Shown here: in pieces, positions 47,451 to 56,927 of the stretch
How the letters are laid out: each line of letters starts with the position of its first letter
Numbering within the stretch: the stretch's first letter is position 1
The notes under the pieces: generated by a model
The model's input: only the letters and a program-made list of their open reading frames with translations
The model's database searches: none
Told to the model about the DNA's origin: nothing
Assembly (NCBI RefSeq): GCF_002343915.1
Contig: NZ_NETK01000001.1
Coordinates: 930,001 to 994,000 of the forward strand
DNA: 64,000 bases
DNA from: Nannocystis exedens
Lineage (GTDB): Bacteria; Myxococcota_A; Polyangia; Nannocystales; Nannocystaceae
Direction of reading: 5' to 3'
Made by a program: the position numbers and the translations under genes

Positions 47451-47469
47451 CTGTCCCCAAGGACATGGG
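47451..47469. repeat. Dispersed hairpin TGTCC-CCAA-GGACA
   Basis: A 5-bp stem with CCAA loop, extended by CATGGGATG. It lies 30 bases after the serine hydrolase stop, ahead of the convergent M23 peptidase gene: again a terminator-like place. Confidence 0.6.
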
Positions 47470-47587
47470 ATGACCGATCCCGGCGCTCCGCTGCCGCCGG
47501 CGGCGCTCGCGATCGCCGACCCGCTCGCGACGAGAGCGCCGGCGCGAGCGGTGCTCGCGAGCCGGCGCGCTGCGCGTTCAGGCGGGC

Positions 47588-48517
47588 TCAGTTGCAGGTC
47601 GGCGCGACCTGGCCGTCGGAGCCGGTGTTGACATAGGCGTCGGACACGTAGCCGGTGCCGATGAAGTCCCACAGCGTCGTCGTGCCGTAGGTGCCGGTCA
47701 CCGAGGTGCCGTGCTTCTGGCAGGTGATCGTCACCGTCGCGCCGTCCTGGACCGAGCCGACCGCGGTCGAGCCGGTGCTCGGGCCCGAGCGCACGGTCAG
47801 CGCCACGCCGCTGGTGTTCACGGTGCCGGTCACGCCGGAGCCGCCGCCGCTGCACTTGTTCTTGCTGGTGTAGTTCTTGGTGCCGAAGAACAGCGCGGTC
47901 GCGCCGTTGAACACCGGCTTCTGGGCGGTGCCGTTCAGGCGCTGCTCGTAGTGCAGGTGGGGGCCGGAGGAGCCGCCGGTGCTGCCGACGGTGCCGATCT
48001 TCTGGCCCTGGCTCACGCTCTGGCCGACCGACACGGTCTGCGTGTTCAGGTGCGCGTAGCGGGTGCGGTAGCCGCCGCCGTGATCGATCTCGATCCAGCG
48101 GCCGTAGCTCGTGTTGCCCTCGTTGGCGACGCGGGTGACCTTGCCTGCGGCGGCCGCGACCACCGGGTCGTTGACGTCGTCGGTGCGGTTGAAGTCGATC
48201 GAGTTGACCGGGCTGTGATTCGTGCGGGTCTGGCCGGCCCACACCTGGCCGCACGGGAACGGCAGCTGGAACGCCGGGGCGGCGGCGATCTCGGTCTCCG
48301 CGCGGAGGTCGTCCATCGGCTCGAGCGCCTCGTCCTTCGCCTCCTCGCCGGCCGGCGGGCCCTCGTCCCACCACTCCTCGTCGCCGAAGAACGCGGCTGG
48401 ATCGGCCTCCGCCTCCTCGGCGGTCATGTCCTCGACACAGCCGCTGACGGCCAGGCCGCCGGTGAGCACCAGCGAGACGAGAATGCGATGGGCGAGCACG
48501 GAGGAAAGTCGGGTCAT
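47588..48517 (-). CDS. M23-family (LytM) metallopeptidase lipoprotein with SH3-like domain
   Basis: 309 residues from the ATG at 48517 (AAGGA upstream). The signal ends LAVSGC (lipobox). An acidic spacer (about 28-75) leads to the peptidase: NHSPVNSIDFNR supplies the first His and Asp zinc ligands, WIEIDHGGGYRTRYAHLNTQ and GQKIGTVGSTGGSSGPHLHY the catalytic His and the HxH ligand. The C-terminal ~75 residues form a bacterial SH3 domain (SGVALTVRSGPSTGSTAVGS) with two Cys. All zinc ligands appear intact, so it should be an active glycyl or peptidoglycan endopeptidase used on its own wall or on prey. Confidence 0.9.
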   Translation of the reverse strand: MTRLSSVLAHRILVSLVLTGGLAVSGCVEDMTAEEAEADPAAFFGDEEWWDEGPPAGEEAKDEALEPMDDLRAETEIAAAPAFQLPFPCGQVWAGQTRTNHSPVNSIDFNRTDDVNDPVVAAAAGKVTRVANEGNTSYGRWIEIDHGGGYRTRYAHLNTQTVSVGQSVSQGQKIGTVGSTGGSSGPHLHYEQRLNGTAQKPVFNGATALFFGTKNYTSKNKCSGGGSGVTGTVNTSGVALTVRSGPSTGSTAVGSVQDGATVTITCQKHGTSVTGTYGTTTLWDFIGTGYVSDAYVNTGSDGQVAPTCN

Positions 48518-48846
48518 GGTCGGTGTCCTTCGCGAGCGAGACAGGGCGCGGAAATGGGGTCGGTCCCCACACGCGGAGCCGCGGGTTCGGCGGCCCCGAA
48601 CGTCGTCCTGTCGAGTAACGGGGCCCCGGTTTTCGATCACTGGACATCGCTGCGCCGCGATTCCCGCGACCTCGCCTCGCGCGCACCTCCGCATGTGCGC
48701 GGGCGATCGATTTCGATCGACCTCCGTCCGCATCACCAGGGTCGCCGTCGCGCCTCCTCGACGGCCGGACTCGGCATGCCGGGCCGGCGCCCCGTGGACG
48801 AGCACCGGCGAGATGCGCGCGGACCGGGCCTCGCCCGTCGATCGCC
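48518..48846. other. Intergenic, nothing recognised
   Basis: 329 bases between two minus-strand genes; it should hold the M23 peptidase promoter. A tGTGTCCTTCGCGAGC word upstream of the peptidase start is only loosely like the dispersed family and overlaps its ribosome-binding site. No gene is supported. Confidence 0.4.
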
Positions 48847-49758
48847 TCAGAAGAACAGGCAGACGCCGACGTACTCGCCCTGCGGCGGCTCGAGCCCGAT
48901 CCCGTAGCACGTCAGGCCGCCCGGGCACGCCTCCGGCCCGTCCTGGACGTTGCACAAATGCTCGCAGCAGTACTCGAAGACCTCGGGGTCGCAGTCGGGG
49001 ACATCGAACGCCGACACGCACAGCAGGCCGGCCGCGCAGGTGCCGGGCGCTTCCGGCTCGCAGGGCTCGTGGGCCCCCGGCAGGTCGCCCCCAGGAGCGA
49101 GACAGAGCGTCGACGACTGGTCCACGAAGCACTGCTCGCCCTCGCCGCAGCCGGCGCTGCTCAGCGGATTGCAGCCCTCGGCGGTGCAGTCGAGCTTGCA
49201 GCCGAATTGACCGTCGCACACCTCGTCGTCGTCGAGCGTGCCGTCGCCGCAATTGGGGGACCGGCAGTCACCGTCGACGCAGGCCAGCCCGGCCGCGCAG
49301 TCGTCGTCGGAGACGCACAGGTAGCAGGCCGGCTCGTCGGGGTGACCGTTGTGCAGCGCTTCCCAGCCGCTCTCGCAGGCGTAGAGGCACTGCTCGATCG
49401 TCTCGATCGGGCCGTTCCAGCACGACCCGTCGGGGCCGAAGCCCGCCTGCGCTGTCGGCAGCTCGGCCGGGCTGACGACGGCGAGGCAGTCGAGATAGTG
49501 CTCGCAAACCTCGTGCATCGACGACTCGCCGGTGGTCGGCTCGCCGGCGGTGCCCGCCGTGTCGGTGCCGCCCTCGCTGTCGCCCTCGGTGTTGCCACCA
49601 TCGGTCGCGCTGCCGTTCGAGCCGGCGCTCGAGACATTGGTGGCGCTGACATGGGTCGCGCCCGAGACCGAATCGAGCGGATCGCTGTCGCTGCAGCCGG
49701 AGATACCAAGGACAAATATCGCCGCCGTCGCGGCGAGCTGTCGACGAGCTGTGTACAT
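48847..49758 (-). CDS. Cys-rich secreted lipoprotein
   Basis: 303 residues from the ATG at 49758. The signal ends VLGISGC (lipobox), followed by a Ser/Gly/Thr/Asp spacer (about 25-80). The rest contains more than 20 Cys, including HEVCEHYLDCLAVVSP, ACYLCVSDDDCAAGLACVDG, CGDGTLDDDEVCDGQFGCKL and CGEGEQCFVDQSSTLCLAPG. The pattern is that of myxobacterial disulfide-rich surface proteins with Dickkopf-like or DUF4215-like repeats. No enzyme motif is seen. It lies 59 bases downstream of the barrel gene on the same strand and may be co-transcribed. Confidence 0.75.
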   Translation of the reverse strand: MYTARRQLAATAAIFVLGISGCSDSDPLDSVSGATHVSATNVSSAGSNGSATDGGNTEGDSEGGTDTAGTAGEPTTGESSMHEVCEHYLDCLAVVSPAELPTAQAGFGPDGSCWNGPIETIEQCLYACESGWEALHNGHPDEPACYLCVSDDDCAAGLACVDGDCRSPNCGDGTLDDDEVCDGQFGCKLDCTAEGCNPLSSAGCGEGEQCFVDQSSTLCLAPGGDLPGAHEPCEPEAPGTCAAGLLCVSAFDVPDCDPEVFEYCCEHLCNVQDGPEACPGGLTCYGIGLEPPQGEYVGVCLFF

Positions 49759-49817
49759 TGCGCGGAGGATATCGCGGCGCCCGATCGCCGGCAAGCCGCG
49801 CGCCCCCGCGCGACGCC

Positions 49818-52184
49818 CTAAAAGCGGCCCTCGAGCGAGACGAGGAAGCGGTTCTCGGGCGACGGGATGCGCTCGAGCGTGCTCGGGCGCTTGTCGAGCC
49901 AGAAGTACAGATCGTAGCGGACCTGGATCATGAAGGTCTTCTTGATCAGGTAGGCGACGTCGAGGTAGTTCCACAGCGACTGCTCGAGCAGGGTGTTGCT
50001 CGAGGTGTCCATCGACAGCCAGCGGACGCGGGCGCGGATCCGCAGCGGATCGATCGGCCGGGTGCTGATCGTCAGCCAGGCCTGCGAGTCGCGGCGGTAC
50101 TTGGTGCGCTGGTCCTGCTCGACGTTCTCGTAGACGTCGGGGATGAAGCCGGGGACGTCGGGGTCGACCTTGAGCGGGTCGCCGACGAAGCGCTGCTGGT
50201 AGCGGGGCACGATCTTGACCCGCTTGTGCGGCATGAAGGCCATCTGCACGTTGAACTTGAGCTGCTCGCCGGCGCAGCGGACCGGCTCGCCGTTGAGGTT
50301 GGTGTAGACCAGGGCCTCGTCGCTGTAGACCTCGCCGTCGAGGTCGTCGCCGGCGACCAGGTCGGACACGCCGACGTCGCCGCCGTAGCAGTACTGATGG
50401 CCGGTCTTGCGCATGTCCTTGTCGCGGTATTCGACCCACAGGGCCGGCAGGAACCAGCGGGTCACCAGGTAATCGCCGCGCAGGTACGCGTGCATGCCGG
50501 GCGCCTTGGTCGAGGGCGACACCCAGGCGTTGACGTAGGTGCGGATGTTCGAGGCCTTGTTGGGCTTGCCGGTGTAGCGGATCCGGGCGCCGGCCTCGTC
50601 GCGCGCGCGCTGGCCCTCGTACACGTCGGGCGACGCCAGCGGGCGCGCGTACGGGTTGGCGAACTCGGTGTCGTAGTAGCGGACGATCGTCTCGATCTCG
50701 TGCTTGCCGAACGTCGCGGTGTGGCGGAGGATCGCCGCGAAGCCGCCCCCGCCCTTGCTGTCGCCGGGGTTGACGCCGGTCGCCTTCGCCATCGAGTCGA
50801 AGCTGCGCGTGACCTCGATGCCGAGGTCGCTCCAGCGATAGCCCCACGCGCCGTTGAGGCCGACGGCCCCGAACGGGCCGCCGAACGGGGTGCGGGCCCA
50901 CTCCTGGAAGTCGTAGTCCTTGCCGCCGGTCAGCCACTTGATCGCGGTGCCGTAGCCGGTGGCGCCGATCCACGAGCGGCGGTTGAAGAAGTAGCTGACG
51001 TTGCCGCCGCTCGTGACCTCGCGGAACATCCGCGGCAGCGTCTGATAGCCGAACTCGGACGTCGGCGCGAACGGGTCGGGCTGGCGCTTGTAGATCGGCG
51101 GGGCGTCGCAGCGGGGGTCGTCGCTGCGCGGGTCGTCGCACTTGTCCGGGTCGTACAGCTTGTACTGATAGATGCTGCGCGCCTGCACCGAGGTCCACGC
51201 GTAGGCCTGCATCCAGCCGTGCCCGAGCTTGAGCTTCTTGATGCCGGCGGCGATGCCCTGCAGCGTCTCCTGCCAGCGGAAGTCGGGGGTGACGTAGGTG
51301 CTGCCGAGGTCGCCGTCGCAGGGCGAGTCGGGCAGCTCGCCGGCCGACTCCTTGCAAAGCCGGGTCAGGCGGACGGGACGCGGGTAGATCGTGTTGTCGC
51401 GGTAGATGCCGTTCGGCGTGTAATTGCGGGTGTTGTCGAAGGTGAGGCGCTGGCCGAAGCCGATGCGGTAGGTGCCGAGGAGGACGTTGTAATTGTCGTC
51501 CTCCCACTGGATGTAGACCTTCGGCAGGTAGCCGCGCGGGCGCGGCGGCTCGGCCGACAGCGCGTCGCGGTTGGGGTCGTAGCGGACGTCGTCGACGCGG
51601 CTGCGGGTGAGCACGCCGGCGACGCCGAGCCGGAGGTGGCGCAGGGTCTGGACCTGGCCGTCGAGGACCATCGCCGGCAGGCGGCGGTCGGGCGGCGACC
51701 AGGCGGTGCGCAGGCGGACCTTGCCGGAGGTGGCGGCGTAGCGGCGGTTGGGCTCGACGATGTAGATGAACGCGGCGATCGCCTCGAGCTGGTCGCGGTC
51801 GAGCACGCCGGCCAGCACCAGCGCGGCCGGGTCGTAGATGAAGCCGGCCTCCTGGCGGTAGCGGATGATGCCGTCGACCTGCTTGTAGGTCAGGTTCGGC
51901 AGCGTGAACAGCTCCTCGCGCGAGGCGGTGTTGAGGTTGACGCCGCGGCGCAGCAGCTCGACCAGGGTGTCGAAGGTCTCGCCGGAGATGTCGCCGGCGG
52001 TGTTGAGCTCGAGCAGGTCGTCCTCGTCGTCGACGTCGACGAAGGTCTCGTACGGGGCCGCGGCCGCGCCGGCGGGCGCGAGCGCGGCGTACAGGCCGAG
52101 CGCGAGCGCGGGGGCGATCGCGCCGCGCCCGCGCGCGCGGCGGGGTGCGCATGAAGCTGGCCGCAAGGACATGTGACGGGTCAT
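49818..52184 (-). CDS. Outer-membrane beta-barrel protein with ComEA-like helix-hairpin-helix
   Basis: 788 residues. A basic N-terminus and a signal peptide ending APAGAAAA are followed by an acidic stretch and a helix-hairpin-helix domain (about 76-125: VNLNTASREELFTLPNLTYK, GIIRYRQEAG) like the non-specific DNA-binding ComEA fold. From about 150 to the end, amphipathic strands with alternating aromatic residues recur, and the chain ends FLVSLEGRF, a C-terminal Phe as in outer-membrane barrels. It may bind or pass DNA at the cell surface. It lies 37 bases downstream of the SNase gene, as last member of the lamin-tail/nuclease operon. The start at 52184 is uncertain; a second ATG at 52172 lies in a GGACATGT word. 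Confidence 0.75.
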   Translation of the reverse strand: MTRHMSLRPASCAPRRARGRGAIAPALALGLYAALAPAGAAAAPYETFVDVDDEDDLLELNTAGDISGETFDTLVELLRRGVNLNTASREELFTLPNLTYKQVDGIIRYRQEAGFIYDPAALVLAGVLDRDQLEAIAAFIYIVEPNRRYAATSGKVRLRTAWSPPDRRLPAMVLDGQVQTLRHLRLGVAGVLTRSRVDDVRYDPNRDALSAEPPRPRGYLPKVYIQWEDDNYNVLLGTYRIGFGQRLTFDNTRNYTPNGIYRDNTIYPRPVRLTRLCKESAGELPDSPCDGDLGSTYVTPDFRWQETLQGIAAGIKKLKLGHGWMQAYAWTSVQARSIYQYKLYDPDKCDDPRSDDPRCDAPPIYKRQPDPFAPTSEFGYQTLPRMFREVTSGGNVSYFFNRRSWIGATGYGTAIKWLTGGKDYDFQEWARTPFGGPFGAVGLNGAWGYRWSDLGIEVTRSFDSMAKATGVNPGDSKGGGGFAAILRHTATFGKHEIETIVRYYDTEFANPYARPLASPDVYEGQRARDEAGARIRYTGKPNKASNIRTYVNAWVSPSTKAPGMHAYLRGDYLVTRWFLPALWVEYRDKDMRKTGHQYCYGGDVGVSDLVAGDDLDGEVYSDEALVYTNLNGEPVRCAGEQLKFNVQMAFMPHKRVKIVPRYQQRFVGDPLKVDPDVPGFIPDVYENVEQDQRTKYRRDSQAWLTISTRPIDPLRIRARVRWLSMDTSSNTLLEQSLWNYLDVAYLIKKTFMIQVRYDLYFWLDKRPSTLERIPSPENRFLVSLEGRF

Positions 52185-52221
52185 CTACCGGAGGTTCGAA
52201 GGCTCGAGCTCGAGGGCCGGG

Positions 52222-52755
52222 TCAGGGGCCGCAGACGTCGCCGCACATGCCCCACAGCCCGGCCTTCTGGTCCTGGGCGGCGCGCTGCATGGCCATGAAC
52301 TCGCCGGCCCGGTCCTCGCCGTTGGGCGGGATGTCGAGCACGCAGGCGTAGCCGCGGGCGATCAGCAGCGAGTTGATCTCGCCGTCGGGGACGTCGACGT
52401 AGGCCAGCAGGCGGCCGTAGGTGTCGGCGCACTCGACGTCGTAGGTCAGCTCGATCTCCTGGCCCAGCACGTACTCGGCGTTGAAGTCGCGCGCCTCGAG
52501 GCCGAAGCACTCGCGCTTGCCGTTCGTGATCTCCGGCGTGTCGACCAGCAGGTAGCGGACCTTCTCGCCGCTCTCGAGCACGATCGTGTCGCCGTCGATG
52601 ACGCTGGCGACCCGCCCCGCCGTCGGGCCGCACTTCGACTGCAGGGGGGCGTCGTCGCCGTCCGCGTCGGACGCCTCGGAGGCCTCGCAAGCGCCTGTCC
52701 CGAAGGCCAGAAGGGGAAGGGACGCGAGAATGAGCGCGAGCCGGGTCAGGGGCAT
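52222..52755 (-). CDS. Staphylococcal-nuclease-like (thermonuclease) lipoprotein, copy 1
   Basis: 177 residues. The signal ends FGTGAC (relaxed lipobox). The SNase fold is clear: GRVASVIDGDTIVLESGEKV, VRYLLVDTPEI (Arg and the DTPE catalytic Asp/Glu), ECFGLEARDFNAEYV, YGRLLAYVDV (second catalytic Arg) and INSLLIARGYACVL. Three extra Cys near the end (MCGDVCGP) may form disulfides. It should cut DNA or RNA with Ca2+ at the surface. Its ATG overlaps the stop of the upstream lamin-tail gene (ATGCCCCTGA), which suggests translational coupling. A TGTCC-CGAA-GGCCA word lies within the signal-peptide codons. Confidence 0.9.
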   Translation of the reverse strand: MPLTRLALILASLPLLAFGTGACEASEASDADGDDAPLQSKCGPTAGRVASVIDGDTIVLESGEKVRYLLVDTPEITNGKRECFGLEARDFNAEYVLGQEIELTYDVECADTYGRLLAYVDVPDGEINSLLIARGYACVLDIPPNGEDRAGEFMAMQRAAQDQKAGLWGMCGDVCGP

Positions 52756-55621
52756 GCCGGGTTCTCCTGCTTCGGGGTGCCGGGGCCGACGGCGTCGCAC
52801 CAGGGCGCGGCGTCGGTGTCGTCGTTGAGGGCGGGGTTCGAGACGCCGGGGTCGAGCTGGGTGGCGATGTCCTCGCCCTGGCTGGTGGCCCACTGCACGG
52901 CGTCGAGCACGAGGTCGCCGACCGCGAGCGAGACGGCGCCGGCCGAGTTGGCGAGCGAGAAGCCGAACACGGCGTCGACCCCCGGGAGGCCGCCGTTGAC
53001 CGCGGGGTCGGCCTTGCGGGCCACGAGCGCGCGCGTGCCGGCGGTCACGGCGATGCAGTCGGTGCCGCCGAACGTCTTGGCGGCCGCGAGCTCGGCCGGC
53101 GTCGGCGCGAACTTCGACAGCGCCTTGACGTTGTTGAGGTCGACGTCGGCGTTGGCCAGCACCTCGAACCACTCGCGGTCGGTCTCGGTGCCCGACGGGT
53201 TGGCGAGGAACTCGGTGATCACGAGGTCGCCGACGCCCGGCGACTGCTTCTCGCGCATGGCGCCGAGCTCGGGGTCGAAGCACGGGTCGACGAAGCCGCC
53301 GCCGCACGAGACGTTCTGGGCCCCCGGGCTGCCCTTGTCGGCCGCGTTGTAGAGCGCGTCGGCGAAGCAGAGGTTGGCGGGGTCGTCGTTGACGGCGACG
53401 TCGAGCGCGCCGGGGGTGATGAGTTCGAGCGAGAGCTGGGTCGAGTCGCCGTCGCTGGTCGAGGCGTAGGCGACGTGATCGAGCTCGGCGCCGCCGTGGC
53501 CGACGAACAGGCCGCCGTTCGAGTTGCCGAGGCTCAGCTTGGTGACGAAGCGCGGCGCCGGCAGGCCGCCGTTGACCGCCGGGTCGGCCGAGCGGGCGAT
53601 CAGCACCGAGTCGCCGGCCTTGACCTCGAGGCAGTCGCCGGCGCTGGGGACCACGTCGCCGACGGTGTACGGGTCCCACACCTTGCCGAGCTCGAGGCCG
53701 TTGAGGTCGAAGTCGGCGTCGGCGAACAGCTCGAACCACTCGCCCTCGGTGTCGCCGACCAGCGAGGGGTTGGCCATCCACTCGGTGATCAGGAGCTCGC
53801 CGGCCTGCGGCGGGTCGATGTCGCGCGGGGTCTGGGTGTCGGGGTCGGTGCACTGGCCGGTCGGCGGCGGGCCGCCGCACACCGGGTTCTCGGCCCCGGG
53901 CGAGCCGAGGTCGGTGTCGAACGGGGCGTACGGGACGGTCGCGTCGCAGCGGGCCTCGGCCGGGTCGTTGAGCGTCGGGTCGAGCGACATCGTGAACGCG
54001 TCGATCACCGCGGGGTCGACCTGGCGCGCGACGCCGTCTTTCGGGGTGTCGTACGGCATCTGGTCGAGCTCGACGTCGCCGACGCCGATCCACAGGGTGC
54101 CGTCGGTGTTGGCGAGCTGCAGGCCGGTGTAGGTCGCGGCGGGCGTCAGCATGTCGCCGGCGGCGCCGCTGCGGGCCAGCAGGACGAAGCCGGGGCCGAC
54201 CGGCAGGCACTGCTCGCCCGGGAAGGTGAAGTCGACGTCGGCGGCCGACTTGCCGAGCTGCAGGCCGTTGAGGTCGAACGTGACGGGGGTGAAGAACTCG
54301 ACCCACTCGCCGCCCGGCTCGCCGATGCCGGTCGACACGTTGGCGTGGACCTCGGTGATGAGGATGCCCCGGGGACAGGTGCGACCGCCTCGCGGACGGT
54401 GCCGCCGTCGTCGCACGGGCTCTTGAGGCAGACCGGGTTGGGCGCGCCCGGAGTGCCGAAGTCGCCCTCGGCGAAGGCGTTGTAGGCCAGGCAGAGGTTG
54501 GCCGGGTCGTCGTTGCCGGCGACGGTGGTCGCGCCGGGGTCGAGGCTCCAGGCGACGCCGTCCTTGGGCTTCGGGTAGTGCAGCTCGTCGAGGATCTCGC
54601 CGCCGTAGGCGATGAACACGCCGGGGCTGGGGTTCGAGTCGCTGGGGCTGTCGCTCAGCGTCAGCTTGATGACGACGTCGGTCTCCTCCCACTGCTTCTG
54701 CGAGAACAGCACGGTGTCGCCGGCGCCGACCTCGAAGCACTCGGGCTGCTGCAGCACCTGCGCGCTCTCGGGGTCGGAGGCGAACTTGGTGGTGTTGCTG
54801 CCGTACTGCAGGCAGTTGAGGTCGAACGCGCCGCCGGTGACCTGCAGCTCGAACCACTCGCCGACGGTTTCGCTGGTGAGGCCGGCGTTGGCCATGACCT
54901 CGCTGATCACGAGCTGGCCCGCCTGCGGGCCGACGGCGTCGCGCAGGACCCCGCCGTCGTAGCACTGGCCGCACGACTCGGGGGCCGCCAGCGGGCAGGC
55001 GGCGTTGGGCTGGCGCGGCGAGCCGAACTCGGTGGTGAAGTAGGGCTCGCCGTCGGTCGGGGCGGTGCACCACTTCGTCAGGTCGTCGTTGGCGGTCGCG
55101 TCGGGGGCGACCTGGCCGTCGAGGGTGGTGCTGACGCCGTCCTTGATCCGGGTCGCGTCGTACAGGACCTCGTCGACGACGACGTCGCCGCAGCGCACGG
55201 TCAGGAGGCCCGAGGTGTTGGACATCGAGCCGAGGTCGGTGCCGTAGCCGTAGTCGATGTACTCCGGGCGGGTCTCGTCGGTGACGGCGCCGAAGGTCAT
55301 GTAGCCGCCCGGGGCGATCTCGACGGAGTCCTGGATCAGGTGGCCCTTGGCGTCGGTGCCGTCGGCCTTGCTGCTGACGAGGCCGACGCCTGTCAGGCTG
55401 ACGGGCGCGGTGCCGGGGTTGTGGACCTCGATCCACTCGATGCCGTCGGCGTCGCTGCCCTTGGGGTCGGGCATGTACTCGGTGATCACCAGCTCGCCGC
55501 CGCGCAGGGCCGCCACGCAGCTGCCGCCGTCGGTGTCGCTGGTGGCGTTGCTGTCGCCGCAGCCCGCGGACGGGGCGACGGCGACGACGAGGGCGAGGCG
55601 GGCGAGCGTGCGGCGGTTCAT
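52746..55621 (-). pseudogene. Multi-domain lamin-tail-domain lipoprotein gene with one frameshift
   Basis: About 958 residues if intact. The start is uncertain: the ATG at 55621 gives MNRRTLARLALVVAVAPSAG followed by Cys (lipobox); an ATG at 55657 overlaps the upstream stop (ATGA). Five lamin-tail domains are seen, opening GGELVITEYMPDPKGSDADG, QAGQLVISEVMANAGLTSET, ILITEVHANVSTGIGEPGGE, QAGELLITEWMANPSLVGDT and GVGDLVITEFLANPSGTETD. LTD1-2 and LTD3-5 lie in different frames: one base appears missing near 54365-54385, within a copy of the dispersed palindrome (CCCCGGGGACAGG). It could be a true mutation, a sequencing error or programmed shift. LTDs are Ig-like folds often joined to secreted nucleases. 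The gene is in operon with two SNase genes. Confidence 0.8.
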
Positions 55622-55653
55622 GGTCGGATCTCGGTCTCGCCCGGGCGGGCGGT

Positions 55654-56925
55654 TCATCGGGGGGTCGTGCCCTCGCGGTCGGCGGCTCGCTCGAGGATGG
55701 CGTCCGCCCGGGCGTCGGCCGCGTCCTGCTTGGCGGTGTTCAGGTCGTCCTGGGGGGTCTGCTCGTCCGGCTCCGCCGCGTCGGGCACGCCTTCGGGGGC
55801 CGGCGTCTCTTGCGGCGCGGCCTCGGGCGCGGGCGCGGGCTCGGCCTTGGCCTCGGGCTCGGCGGACGGGGCCAGCACCTCGCGCTGGATCTGCCCCGGC
55901 ATCGTCACCACGATCTGCAGCTCGTCCTGCTTCTTGTACTTGTTGAAGTACTTGGTGATGACGCCGCGGGCGACCACGAACTCGCCGCGGGCCTCGAGCG
56001 CGCCCGAGCGGGCCAGGACGTCCTTGTCGAAGAAGATCAGCGGCAGGCTGCCGGTGCGGCGGCGGCTGAGCAGGACCTTGGTCGGGCCGGCGGTCTCGCG
56101 GATGTCGCCGATGGCGCCGAGGACCACGACCTCGCGGCCGACCCTGCTCTGCAGGCGGTCGAGCGCGTCCCAATGCGTGAGGACGATCCAGTTGGGGTGG
56201 TCGGCGGCCTGCAGCTCGAACGCCTGGATGAAGTCGCCGCGGCGGTTCCACCACTCGAGGCGGCGGTCGTAGTCGGTGTAGTGCTGCTTGGTCGGGTCCC
56301 AGATCCCGCGCTTGGCCGCCCGGGCCTCCTCCTGGGCGGCCACGAACTCCTTGTGGAAGCGGCGCGAGTAGCCGTACTTGCTGAAGTACGGGCTCATGCC
56401 GGCGCGCACGCACTCGACGTTGTAGTTGTAGGTCTTGCCGTCCTTCTCGACGAACACGTACGCGAGGTAGCGGTTGTAGAAGTCGCGGATCTCCTTGGGG
56501 TGATCGCGCTCGAGCCGGACGGTGCGGACGCCCTTGAAGAAGGCCTCGGCGAACTTCTTGGCCTCCTCGCCCATCGGCGTCGGGATCTTGACCGGGCTCT
56601 TCGTCTTGGCCTGGGCCTCGGCGAGGTAGCGCTCCCAGCCCTTGTCGAACTCCATGTACTCGGACTTGCGCTTGAAGGTCTCCTCGGTGTCGAGGCCGAG
56701 CAGGCGCATGCTGGCGTCGAGGCCGGCGACGCGGATCGTGTCGCCGTCGGTGACCTTCATCAGCGGGAACTCGCCGATGATCAGCGCGGCGTCGTTGCCC
56801 TTGGCCAGGCTGGCGGCGACGCTGGTGCGATCGAACCGGTGGACCACCGGGTTGCAGGCGAGCAGCGCCAGGGCCGCGAGCGCGACCCGGCGGGCCTGTA
56901 CGAAAGACCATGTCTTCAGGGACAT
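55654..56925 (-). CDS. Staphylococcal-nuclease-like lipoprotein, copy 2 (long form)
   Basis: 423 residues. The signal ends ALALLAC (lipobox). The SNase fold spans about 45-225: FPLMKVTDGDTIRVAGLDAS, MRLLGLDTEETFKRKSEYME (catalytic Arg and Glu kept; the DTPE Pro is Glu here), DFYNRYLAYVFVEKDGKTYN (Arg kept) and GYSRRFHKEFVAAQEEARAA. A second beta-rich domain (about 240-345) includes WIVLTHWDALDRLQSRVGRE and GVITKYFNKYKKQDELQIVV, like an OB-type nucleic-acid-binding unit. The tail is Pro/Ala/Glu-rich. Its ATG lies inside a GACATG word and overlaps the upstream stop (ATGTCCCTGA). Confidence 0.88.
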   Translation of the reverse strand: MSLKTWSFVQARRVALAALALLACNPVVHRFDRTSVAASLAKGNDAALIIGEFPLMKVTDGDTIRVAGLDASMRLLGLDTEETFKRKSEYMEFDKGWERYLAEAQAKTKSPVKIPTPMGEEAKKFAEAFFKGVRTVRLERDHPKEIRDFYNRYLAYVFVEKDGKTYNYNVECVRAGMSPYFSKYGYSRRFHKEFVAAQEEARAAKRGIWDPTKQHYTDYDRRLEWWNRRGDFIQAFELQAADHPNWIVLTHWDALDRLQSRVGREVVVLGAIGDIRETAGPTKVLLSRRRTGSLPLIFFDKDVLARSGALEARGEFVVARGVITKYFNKYKKQDELQIVVTMPGQIQREVLAPSAEPEAKAEPAPAPEAAPQETPAPEGVPDAAEPDEQTPQDDLNTAKQDAADARADAILERAADREGTTPR

Positions 56926-56927
56926 GG
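56906..56927. repeat. Dispersed palindrome carrying a start/stop overlap
   Basis: gaCCATGTCttcaggGACATGG: CCATGTC and GACATGG pair. On the minus strand the first ATG starts the SNase gene, and the TGA ends the upstream lamin-tail gene. Thus a copy of the family forms the coupling junction. Confidence 0.7.
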
